NCBI GenBank assembly: GCA_024362935.1
Contig: JANCRA010000003.1
Location: 47,591,844-47,655,843 of the forward strand
Source of the DNA: Setophaga petechia
Taxonomy: Eukaryota > Chordata > Aves > Passeriformes > Parulidae
Reading direction: 5' to 3'
DNA length: 64,000 bases
Shown: positions 51,101-63,100 of the stretch, in pieces
Position numbering within the stretch: position 1 is the stretch's first letter
Layout of the letters: every line of letters begins with the position of its first letter
Program-made: the position numbers and the translations under genes
Notes under the pieces: generated by a model
The model's input: only the letters and a program-made list of their open reading frames with translations
The model's database searches: none
What the model was told of the DNA's origin: nothing

Positions 51101-54100
51101 AGCCTGACAAACATCCCTACTTAAATCAGGGTCATTCAACCACACAGTCCATTAGCTCCCTGCATAAAGCACTTCCCTTAGGTGGCAGAGTCAGGTTTAA
51201 ATAACTGAAAGGGAGAGTTGATGATCCGTGGACACCTTACCCAGTTTGTGTGGTGTCAGAGCCGTGGTGTCTGCTAACTCCAACACAGAGAGATGCTGCA
51301 GATTAGATTCCCTAGGGAAGAAAGAAGCCATCAGTGAAGAGACAATAAAACGCCTCCCGCTTTAACTGTGCTCATTGTTCAACTCCTACAGAGCACAGAA
51401 CAGCGAGGCCTCACAGGGCAGATTTAGCACAAGGCAGAGTCAGCTCAGAACATGTAAGGGGAAAAAAACCCCTCCCCAGTGCTCCTGGAGTGATACTCCC
51501 ACAGCAACCACCTGCCCTCCACATCAGGAAGGGCATTTCAGGTGGATTAAGGAGGACTCAAAGCCAGGTCAGGTAGAGACTCACAGCGTGTCCACGGGGA
51601 CGTCGGAGGCCAGGCACTGGCTCGCCCACCGGATCAGGAAGTAGGACAGCAGCAGGGGAGAGGTGCGGTGCAGCAAGTCCTGCTGGGACTGGAAGAGCTG
51701 TCCCCCTCCCAAAACCATCTGCAAGGAAAGTCCAGAGCTTGGCACACTTGAGCAACAGCAGGACAAGGGCAACCAGAGAGGTTTGTGGCAGGCCCAGCTT
51801 GTCCGTTCTGTGAACAGTTAGGTGCTCGACAGCCTGGCAGGAACTCAGCCCTCCCAAGGAACCAGCAGGAACTCTTGCCCCATGTCTGGAAGTGTTCAAG
51901 GCCAGACTGGAAGGTGTTTGGAGAAATGTGGCCTAGTGGCAAATGCTCCTGCCCATGTGAGGGGCTTGGAATTAAATACTCTTCAAGGTCTCTTCCAACC
52001 CAAAGCATTCCAGGATTGTTGTGCCTGAGACTGAAATCATGGCTTTGCTGCAGAGATCACCTTGGAGTGTCCATAAGCTCCAGCAAAGAGTCACAGGAGA
52101 TGAAACAAGCCAAGCTTTTGAAGGACACAGGTACATCAAGGTGGAAAAGCAGCAGGTCACATGCCTCATGGTCTGGGAGAGCCCAGCTCCAGAGGGCACT
52201 TTGCAATGCACCTTAAATGCTACCAGGATAACCTTATCCAGGAAAAAGGGATTTATTGTCAACCAGGAAACTGCTGGCTATTTCTAAGTAAATAATATTG
52301 GTTTAAACAAGGCTGTCCTTGTCTAGGGACTTGTTCCACATCGCTGTGTCCATCCAAAGCAGCAGCACCTTGCCTCACGTGGCCTCAGGCCGGGTGGGAC
52401 AGACCCAGACCAGTCCATCCCACCATTCCAAACACAGCTACCCTCGTGGGGGCTGTTTGCTCTGGCTGGAGCAGCTTCCAAGGGGCTGAAACTGCAACCT
52501 TGGAGTGTGCTGCCAGAGAATGGAGCTGCCATTGCTGCTGGGAGAGGGACAGGGGACAGCTGGAAGAGCTGCATGAGTGCTGATTCACACAGGAGGCTGG
52601 AATCCATGCCCTCCTCCCACAAATACAGCTTGGCTTCCTGCTTCCTGGATGTTCACAGAGGAATAAAGGGAATTAGGCTGCTTTGCTTAGGAAGACAAAA
52701 GCAGCTGGAGGAGAAAGCAGGACCTGCCCAAGCCTCGGGCTATTCCAACAGCCTTGTGAGATGAGACAGAGCTCCGCCCAGCACCAGAACCCCACGGGAT
52801 TCCCAAGCGCCAGGAGCTGTACTCACGGGATCTCCGAGGCGCAGCAGGAGTTGCTGGAGGATGAGCAGGTCCCGGCAGAGAAGGAAGCGCACGGTGCAGA
52901 TCTTGGCCACCCCCCCGCACACCACGTGCGCCGCGGTGCTGCTGCCGAACAGCTGGGACAGGCTCATGCGCAGCGCCAGGTGAGGAGCTGAGGGGAAAAC
53001 CACCCAGGTGAGGCAGGAGCCACACAGGCAGGAACCATTCCCAGGATAAAGGACACTTCCTAGCGTCTCCCAGAAGCTGGTGAAGAGCTTTCACCTCTTT
53101 CCATGTCAGCGTCTGTCTCGTAGTCCATCTCTCGGATGAGCAATCCAATGGCATGGATGGGGTTCCTGATCTCTTGCAGTTTGCTGTGGATATCCTCCAT
53201 CACATTTTCCCTGCAACATCAAAAAGATCCTCCTCATCATCATGAACAGCAACCTAGGGTTCCAACTGAAGAGGGCTCCCTTACACTCCCTTCCAGTGAG
53301 GATCAGTATCTGATCAGCCTGGACATTCCTAACTGGAATCCTTGGCTAGCCTGTGAGTTTTATTACAGCGCCTGCAGGGACCAGTCTATTTATTCCACTC
53401 CCTCAGGCTACCAGGAAATAACAGCCGGATAGCTGGCATTCCACAAGGAAACAATTTCGGTTAGCACAGGAACCAGACAGGACCACAAGGTCTGACCAAG
53501 GCTCTGATCTCTCCCTTCTGTCTCCAGGCACTTCTTTTCACACCTAACAGGAATTTGTGCCTTTTCTGCTCTCCAGGTTGTGGATGGAACACCCTGCTAA
53601 CAACTCCAAACCATGGTCCCCATCTAGAAAAGTCTGCTGCAGCACAGGGCAAGGAGCCCACACATCTCAAACGCCCTTGGATGACAGGCAGGGACAGCTC
53701 TGGACAATCCCAGCTCAGCCACTCTGAGAAGCTTCTGGAAAACCTATCTCCTTACGTGTCATTAGATATCAAGTCCTCCAGGATCTGCTCTGCAGCCTTT
53801 TCTGGAGGCTGGAGGCGGGAGCAAGCCATTTCCATGATGAATGCCATTTCCATAGATATTGATTCTCCAATCAGGCGAAGGCACTGGACAAGACAGACAA
53901 CATCACGAGACATCTCCAAATCTGCAATGAAAGAATCTAACTGTGTATTTTCCAAGAGATTTCCAAGGGAAGGTGGGAAGACCATGCAAAAGCCAGTTAG
54001 TTCAGCTCCTATCACCAGTAACAGCAGACGGGTCCCAGTTCCCTGTGCCAAACCTTCCCCAATAACAATGAGGCTGAATTAAAGCTCACGAGTCAACAAG

Positions 54101-57100
54101 GGAAAGATTTGGGCTTTATAATTCAGAAAATAAAAAATGATGCAACAATAAAAAAATGAAATTCCCTCTAAGGGATTTTTTCCAGCCACAGGTTGAAAGA
54201 AAAAAAGCAGCGCAAAAAAATATATCCTGAAGAAAATGGCTCAGCTCAGCTCTGCAATCCTTTATGGGTCAGATTTTAAATTAAATCCCATTTTTTGAGA
54301 CCGTGACTGTTTAAACAGCCAGGGGAGGAACTGCTGGGGCTCCCCATCCAGCTCAGGCCTCCAGTTTTCCTTCCCTCTGCTCCACAAAAAGCTCAACCAA
54401 ACAGATGACGATCCCACTTCATAAAAATATATAAAAATCACTCAAGCATGAAAGCGGAGCTTAGGTAACATTTTCCATTGCCTTTTTTCTTAGTGAAACG
54501 GCATTCCAGGGCCAGCAAAGCACAGAGGGCACTGTGGTGACACTATTAATTACATGTTTTCCATACTCTGGCATTCACTTCCTGGAGACAAGGAACAGCA
54601 TGGCCCCTTTCCACAGCTGATGTGAAAACATTTCATAAATCCTGGAGCTGTTTGGGTTGCAATGGACCTTAAAGCCCATCCAGTCCCACCCCCTGCCATG
54701 GGCAGGGACATCTTCCACTATCCCAGACTGCTCCAAACCCTGTCCACCCTGGCACCGGCCACTCCCAAGGAGTGTCCACAGCTTCTCTGGGCACCTGTGC
54801 CAGGGCGTCCCCACCCTCACAGGGAAGAATTTCACCCAACCCAAACAATTCTATTACTCTACTGGCAGCCTTGACACTATTTTTTAATTGCTGGTGTGAG
54901 CATGATGGCAAATTTCACAAAATAAGTACCCTGCAAAGCCAAAATCAAACTATTTTCATGCAGCTATGGATCAGGAGCTCTTCAAGGGATCTCTATGGAG
55001 ATCTCTGCCAGGAGGGGAGAAACTCCATGTATTCTCACCTTCAAAGATGGCAGCATCATCCTCAGTCAGGAGGTGCTCATTGGAGAGGAGATAGAGATGA
55101 TCAACCAAGGAGCAGGGCACAAGGAAGGACATGGAGCCCTGAAAGGTGAGGAGAAAGTCCTTGAGCTTCCCAAATCCTCTGGAGAAACTTGCTCAGGGAA
55201 TCTCACCACCACCCAGACTCACCTTCTTTAGCAGGCACACCATGCTGGTGTAGGGGTTCAGGTGCAAGGCCAGGGGCCGGGAAAGAGCTTCCTGGTACTG
55301 CAGGCAGCAGGCATAGAACTTGGACCAGAATTCCACCTGCAGCTGCCAAAACTCCTCTGGAGAGCACTCGTATTCTGTAACACTGCCCTGGAACTGGTGG
55401 GGGCAAAACAAGGGAATGAGCAACAGCCAAGTGAAATAAGAGCAAGATAAAACAAGGGAATTCAGGCCCAAAAAAGAACATAGGGATCTCTCAGGTAGGT
55501 CTCTTAATAATTATTATTTGGATTATTTGGAAGATAATCCCTCTATTTTGGATTCTCTTCCAAAATGATGAGCAACTGTTCTGCAGGGTGGTGGTCTGGG
55601 CACCATGTGATGGGTGACCAAAGTGCACACAGGGAGCAGAGGCAGAACAGCGAAGATTCCAAAAACCCAAGAGGGAAAGAAAACCCCAGGCAGGAAGGAT
55701 GAAGACTTGTACTTTTTTAAAAAAAGTTACATCATTCCCTTTGAGAAAGAAAGGATAAACCAAGGTGTGGGGTCACCTGGCACCTAAAATATCATGACAT
55801 CATGTACAACACAATATTCTGGAAGGAAAATCCATCTCACCTCATTTTCCACAGCTAAGGTGACCTCTTTCCTTAACTCATCCCACGTCAGATCCACGTG
55901 TCTCTCAGTTCCTTGAGAAAAGATCTGCAAAGCAGCATAAAGAAACTTGGATTTTAAGGCAAAATAAAAGTCTCACCAAAGGTTCAAACAGCACTCAGTG
56001 AGGTAAAGCAGGACAAGAGCATCAGTCAGCACTTTGTGGGATGGAAGTGTTAAAAAAAAAGATCTGGTTGCTAAATTTGGGATACAAGGATGTGTGGCAG
56101 TGAGCAACCACCACACCTCAAGGGATTTAAACTCCAGGTGATGTGGCATTTGGGGAGATGGATTAATGGTGGTCTTGGCAGCACTGAAGGGAACTGTCAG
56201 ATTCCACCATCTCAGAGAGCTTTTCTGACCTTAGTAATTCCATGACACATTCTGACAAACAGCACCACAGGGCGCTGAGCCCCCATTCTCCTGGTCACAT
56301 CAGCAGGAATGAAAAACAAGCTCATCAACTTGCTGTGCTATCCAAGGGGGAAAAAACCAATTATCTGGATTCCAGGTTCCACCTCCAGCTGTGGGCACAC
56401 AGCCGCTGCAGCACAGCCCAGCAGCCACCAACTCACTCCAGGGAGTCCCCATGAAAACATGCCTGGCAAGAGCTCCAAGGAATCCTGCTGACTCACATCT
56501 AAAGGGCCAGGAAGAGGATGAACAGAGAGCATCCCAAATTCCCTCTCACTTACCTGCAAAGCCTTCTGGATAGCTGCATTAGTGAACCGGCCCGGCATGA
56601 AGAGATATTCCAAGTAGATTTCCTGCAAAAAGATCGTGACTTCAGGAAGCTCAAGGATGAGGAGAACATTTAAGCTGCTGTTTCTGGTCTTTCCTCCCAT
56701 TATCAACATCATCCCCTGGAGCTGCGTTTCTGTCCACACCCAGCTCCAACCAGGGATCAAAAATGGCTTCCTGCACACTCCTGACGTTGTTTGTTCCCAT
56801 TCTCTCTCCCGAGTGACCTCGCTGTTTTCCGTGCTGTTCTACAGGTGGCTCACCCTGGGGTCCTGGTCCTGCCGGACTGTCACCTCCTCCTCAGGGAGCG
56901 GCTGCACAAACACCTGGTTCCACTGGCCAGCAACATTCCTGGAAGGAAACAAACCTGGAATCGGCTTGGCATCCACCTGAACCAAACCAGTGGCTTTCAT
57001 CAGCAAAACCAGCCCTCTGGGTGTGGAAAAGGAGGTTTGTGCAGTGACAAGGGACAGATTTTGGCAGGAGAGGTTAACTGTGGCATACCTAGCTACAAAC

Positions 57101-60100
57101 TGATGGAACATGTTGGAATCCTTCATTTAATTCAACATTCTCCCCATCTCACGAACAACTCTCAGACTGACTAGTACCTTCTTCTCCTAAAATTTGCACA
57201 CTCACAGCATTTTTCATCCATTCTTCAACTCCCTGGCTCTGTACCAAGCCATCCTCTCAGCTTTATACTCAGGGATGATCCTTTCCCATCACCATCTCCC
57301 CAGAACATGTTTCTTCCTGGAAGGCACCACCTGGTTGTTTTGAAATAGCTGTGGGGAAGCACAACGTTCCCTCTGCCACGCTCAAACTCCATTTTCAGCA
57401 ATCCTGCTGCCTGGATTTTCACATTTTCCATGTTCTGGCAACTTGAATATAAATCTTTAAGTTGAGGAGCTCTGTCAAGGTTTTCTTGCAGTCATCCCAG
57501 TGATCCATGCCCAAAACTCACTGCTCAAAGTTGATGTATTTCACAACAGTTTGGTTCTCCTCGTTGTGCCACAGTGCCCAGATCTCAGCCGAGGTTAAGG
57601 CAAAGTCAACCAGAGTCTCCTAGGAAAGAGGGAAAGAGCCAATTTCCTTTCTTATCCACAAATTAGAATACAGCCGAGAAAGATGGGTACTTAACAACAG
57701 CAAAACATTCCCCTGTGGAATTTAACAGGCTTTGGGAATTGTTCAGTCTGGAAAAGAGAAGGCTTTGGGGTGAACTAATTGCCCTTCCAGTACCTGAAGG
57801 AAACCTGTAAGAAAGACAAATAGGGAATTTCAATAAGGGCTCGGAGTGACAGGAAAAGGGGGAACAGCCCCAAACTGAGAAAGAGGAGATTCAGATGGGA
57901 TATTGGAAGCAATTGTTCCCTGTGAGGGTGCTGAGGCTGCCCAGAGAAGCTGTGGCTGCCCCATCCCTGAAAGTGTCCAAGGCCAGGTTGGACAGGGCTC
58001 GGAGGAACCTGGTCCAGTGGAAGGTGTCTCTGCCCACAGCAGGAGACTGGAACAACAAGAGGAGCTTTAAGGGGTTCCTTCCAACCCAACCATTCTGTGA
58101 CTCTGTGATTTAAATCCCAAAGTCCAGGACTCTTCCTCCTGGGGGCTAGGCCCCAGCTCTCACCTGTGAGGAGAACAGGGAGGAGATGTGGTCAAGGCTG
58201 TAGCGGTTGCTCTCAGTGCTCACCAGCTGGAAGACACAAAACTACAAACACACCTCATAAATAATTTCCTGAAGGACTAAACCAACACATCTCATGGAAC
58301 ATCATCGTTCCAGTCCATCTCCCTGCCTGGTGCTAGGGGTAACAGAACTTAAAGAGGACAAGAAGGGTGAGCTGAGCACACCACTGGACTCTCTGCACAG
58401 AAATCCTGGCTTCACCCTTCTCCCCAAGGACACTCATCCCCGCCTGGACCCAAAGGACTCCCAAGTCTTTCCAAACACTAAACTTGAAAAACTGTAAGAC
58501 CACCACACCCAGCACTACCAATGACCACAAGATGTGGGAAAAGAAGGGGACTAAGGTGGGAAAACCCCAATTTCTCAGCTGCAGGCCCAGCTCTGCATGT
58601 TCTTCCCAGAGCAGAGCACTCATGGGACAGCAGGACTCATGTTAGACACTCTTGTTCTGTGTAGGAATTCCCTGGAGAAAGGGATAAGCTGTCCAACAGA
58701 TGAGCCTGGTTTGCGCCGTCCTGCCCCTCCTGCTAAATTTATCCTTCTCCACAAAAAGTTCTCCCCAAGTTGCAGAAGCATCCACACGCTCCCAGGAGCC
58801 TGGTGTAAACACACCACCAGCATTTCCATGCTTTTAGCTCCTTTTGGACCTTTCCTTTTCCCACGGCACATCCACGCTTTCAGAGCAGGAGGTAAACAAG
58901 TGAACCAGTCCTCCATGGATCAGCTCAGTCACACAGGGAATTCCACTCCCAGAACTCGGGCACAAATATCCCTCAATGCTGTGGGGGGAAAAATGTTTAT
59001 TTAGAAACCACCAATCCCTCCAGAGGGTCACACGTGAAACTTTTCCCTATTTCTTGCCTTCCAAACCCAAGTCCTAGGGGAATGACTCCTCTTCCCAGAG
59101 CCTGAGGAGTCCATGGCTCCATACCTGCCCTCGCTTGGGAGCGTGCATGTAGACTCCCAGGTAGAGGCCCAGGGACTGGGAGAAGGCCAGGCGCAGGCGG
59201 TGCCCGGTGCCGGCCGCCAGCCGCAGGTCCCTGCTGACCGGCATGAACTCCAGCAGATCCGCCACCATCAGGCACATCTGATCCTGCAAACAACAAAAGC
59301 ATCAGGACAGCAGCTTAGGAAATACTCTGGATTGAGAAACTGGTCCTCTCCTTCCCCCTTCCAGACAACATCTGCCCAGAACTTTGCACAACACATGTGG
59401 ATTATGGCTCCATATGCTTACCTGAACCACTCCTTGGCTTCTCCCAGCTCACCTGGGCCCCCTTCCCACCAATCCCACGGGCTGCCAGAGCCCAGGCATG
59501 TAGGAGAAAGCTTCCCCTCCCTCCCACAGCACATTCCAGTGCCACTGAGCCGTGAAAGCACCGTGCTGCTCCATTAGCTCTGGCACTCAATATCTGGAGC
59601 AAGAGGCTTTTATTAACTTCCTATTGACAAAGACACTTTCATTACTGCTGAAAGCAGGAGAACATCCATTTGGGATGGCTCCTTGGGCCTCAAAGCACTC
59701 CTGCCGACCTTCCCCAAACACTCCAGTAGGTCTGGAAACAACCCTGAGCCCAGGATTGTGTACGTTGCAGTAGAGACGGCCACACATACATTGCATGATG
59801 ATACACACAGTATCACCATACAGTATCAGAAGCTTTCAACCCATACACAGTAACACCTTACCACACCAGAAAGTGACTGCCCGTACAGAGTAACACCATC
59901 TCACCTCAGAAGGTTGCAAGCATCTGCCCTTCTTGTTCTTTAGCCCAACTTTTCATACCCCTCATGTCGATGCACTGCACCTGTGTGCCCTCTGTTCCCT
60001 TTGGTGATTGGTCAGCAACACCTCAGCACCCCATGGCTCATCACCTCCAACACTGCTCACAGCTGCAGCCCATTGGGGATGGGGCTCAGCTGCAGCCCCA

Positions 60101-63100
60101 CTCCCAATTCCCACAAACTGTGGGCCTACAATTCCCTTTTTTTTTTACATATAAATGCTATGTCTACTATTTATCTACAGGGCCCTTGCAGAAGAAATAG
60201 TAAACATGGTACAAGTATCTGTTTTGTAGGTTCCACCAACTCTAGAATGCATCCCTGTAACAACCTTGACTCACTCTCTGAACTTGCATATTATTAAAAT
60301 CTTTATACTTACATTTATAGAATATTGACAATTTCAATAGCAACATACAAGAATAAGCCAAAGGCCAAACACCAAGATATCAACAAAATCAACAGCTATA
60401 CAATTCCCCCAATAGCTATACAACTTTTAACCATATTAATAATTATACAGCTATATAATTCCAAGTTATAATCCTTTTACAATTTTTAATAAAATAACAG
60501 TGAGATCAGTGTAGAATGGATAAAATGCAAACACAACCCTTTGTCTGCATACAATGTAAACACATTTACAAAACTAGATCTAATGTGGATAATATGCAAA
60601 CACAACCATCCAGTAATAAAAACAAATTCCAAGGCAGAACATTGACTAAGCTGCAAACAAAGTCCAGCAAAATGGGAAACACCAGGAAAAGTTGAGCTCA
60701 AGTCACCAGGTTGGTTGAGGGCTCTGTCATTTCCACAGCTGGGCTCCCTCATGCCATTTCCATCTACCCAAACAAGGATGATTATTCACACAGAGGATAC
60801 GGAATCACTCCATCCAGGCAGCGTGCTCTGAATTTCTCCCTCTGGGAAACCTGCTGGTACCAGTGCTTGCACTCAAAGACAGCAGGGTCCCCTGAGCAAC
60901 AGTAGGGACTCAACTGGCTGGATGACTGCAACTGAGTATTGCTCTTTTCCATAGTGCTCCTATCCAGGGAGCAGTTCCTTCCCACAGTGCACCTTGGGTA
61001 TTCCAATATGCCCTCCACACACTGTAGTTAGGAATACTTGGGTCTTCCAAATATCCAGGTTTACAATGGAATTCAGTATAGTCACCTGTGGAGTACAGCT
61101 TGGTTTATTCAACCCATTTCAGCTCAATATTGTTTCTGCCCATATCTTCTTCTGATGCTGTACAGAACACCAGGCAAATTGGGGGGCTTGTCCACTGTCC
61201 TCTAAGACAGATGATTGTTGGAGATCCTTTCAAGATACAGAAATTTGGATGTTTGCATTCCACAGCATCACCGTGTTGATATTCTTGCAAGAAGACAAGC
61301 TCTGCACTGAGAATAGCAAGAGGTGTGCCACATCCCCCAGCTTGTCCTTTGCACATTGGCAGCTCTGTCCAGGTCTTTTCCTAACTTCTTTCCAAACACT
61401 AAATGCAGTACCTGCATCACTCTTAAAATCTTATGACTTTGTCCATAGTAAAACTCTATAAAGAGCAGAGTCAGTAGTCTCAATTCCTTCTCTTTTCCAC
61501 AAAGCTTTCCATGTAGATAAAACACTCTGTTCTTCACTTGGTAAGTTATTTCCCATTATGTCCTCAGCAGCTCAACTGTACCCCAGGTGTCAAAATCAGT
61601 CTGGTCCAGACCAGGCAGTTTCTCCTGCTGCTCTCACCACTAGGCTGGGCTCTGTCTCAGGCTGTACCTCACCCTACAGCCCAATCCTGAGTCACATCAG
61701 GGTCACCGTAGGTCACAACACACAGCACAGCACAGGCTGCAGCTGAGAGGGCCACTATACACAGAGTATCACCATACAGCATCAGGAGGCTCCAACCCAT
61801 CCAGAGAATCACCCTACCACATCAGAGGGCTTCAGGTATCTGCCCATACAGAGCAACATCATCTCACCTCAGAAGGCTGCAAGCATCTGCTTATCTGATT
61901 CTTCAGCCCAACCTTTCCTACCCCTTATTGGTGATGCATGGCACCTGTGAGTTCTCTGTTCCCTTAGGTGATTGGTCAGTAACACCTCATTACCTTCAAC
62001 ACTTCTCACCTGCTTTTCACAGCTGCAGCCCATTGAGGATGGGGCTCAGGCACAGCCCCACTCCCAATTCCCACCGTGTGCCTACAGCAATGAGGCTGGA
62101 CAGGAAACTCCACACTTCACAAATACTGCTACAAACACACACCATGACTGTTCTCACATATTGCCCCATATCCCAGTATGGAGAAGCCACAGCCACAATT
62201 TAAAGGGAGACAGATCCATGCAGAGTGCTCACCTGTGATTCCTTGGGCTTCGTTTTGCTCCCCCAACCCCAGGTTCTGCTCACCTTGTAGGACCACATCC
62301 GGAGCTTATGGTCCTGGCAGAGGGCGAAGAGGAAGGCATCGTGATCCAGGCAGTGCACGGAGAGGCTGACAGGCACATCCGAGGGGCCACCATCACCTCT
62401 GGAAAACCAGAGGTTACATCAACACCTTCAAAGAAAATTCTCCATCCCTGCAAGTGTCCAAACTCAGTCTGGACACTGGTCTAGTGGAAGGAGTCCCCCT
62501 CCCCCCCTAGGCAGGGGGTGGGACTGGACGAGCTTTAAGGCCCCTTCCAACCCAAACTGTTCCAGGATTTCATGATTCTAAAATCATGGCAGCTGCACAG
62601 ATCCAAGGCAGTGGGGTTCCTCCATTGTGCTTAAATCCAAATAAACCACTAGATGAGATCAGCAGAAGGGAATGTTTCAGCACCCACAGAGCAAGTGATC
62701 CCACCACACCAGTGACACCCAGTTCTTCACTTGCTTTGGTGGAATTGAAGCAGATTCCCACTTCCCCATCCCTAGTCTGGTACTTGCAAGACACAGGTGA
62801 AAGATCCAGAGGGAAAAAAGGATCCAAGCAGTCCTGGCATGAATCCTGCCAGCCTCTGACAAGGACCCAAGAAGCCATGAGCAAGGATCCTGACAGCCCC
62901 AGATGATACCTTAAGTCTTAGCTTTCATATTTTCCAGATTCCATACTGCATCAGTATAGAACTCTGAACTTCACATGAAATGTTAGCAAGTTCTCTTCCC
63001 AGTTTTGTTAGACAACACAATCCTTTTCTAGCCCAAGAACCAAGGACACCATTGCAGCTTCAGGCCCGAAAAGTAAACAAATAAACAGTAAAAAAGTAAA

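Larger units (their letters stand above)
59759..62086 (-). mobile_element. Endogenous retroviral element carrying complement-control-protein modules, NUP160 intron
   Basis: Read on the minus strand: 5' LTR 61709-62086 (378 bp), tRNA-Trp-like primer site 61691-61708, short leader, broken gag start 61431-61556, intronless CCP (sushi) modules 60788-61374, AT-rich non-coding 60147-60781, polypurine tract 60132-60146, 3' LTR 59759-60130 (372 bp). Both LTRs begin TGTAGG; the 5' copy ends CCTAC(A) and the 3' copy CGTACA. No pol or env similarity is seen in the interior of about 1.6 kb, so the element is non-autonomous. Orientation is set by the primer site and polypurine tract together. It lies in the same orientation as NUP160, between exons 59125-59283 and 62284-62398. 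Flanking hexamers ggattg and gcaatg agree at only 4 of 6 positions, so the target duplication is decayed or misplaced. The structure is seen in sequence; capture of a host gene is inferred. Confidence 0.82.

Noticed and set aside
61268..61537. An 89-codon minus-strand open frame in the retroelement
   Set aside because: It is out of frame with both the gag start and the CCP modules and shows no family resemblance. It is a chance overlap.
59759..62086. Plus-strand orientation of the retroelement
   Set aside because: LTR ends are near-palindromic (TGTA...TACA) and fit either way. The primer site beside 61709-62086 and the polypurine tract beside 59759-60130 agree only with the minus strand.
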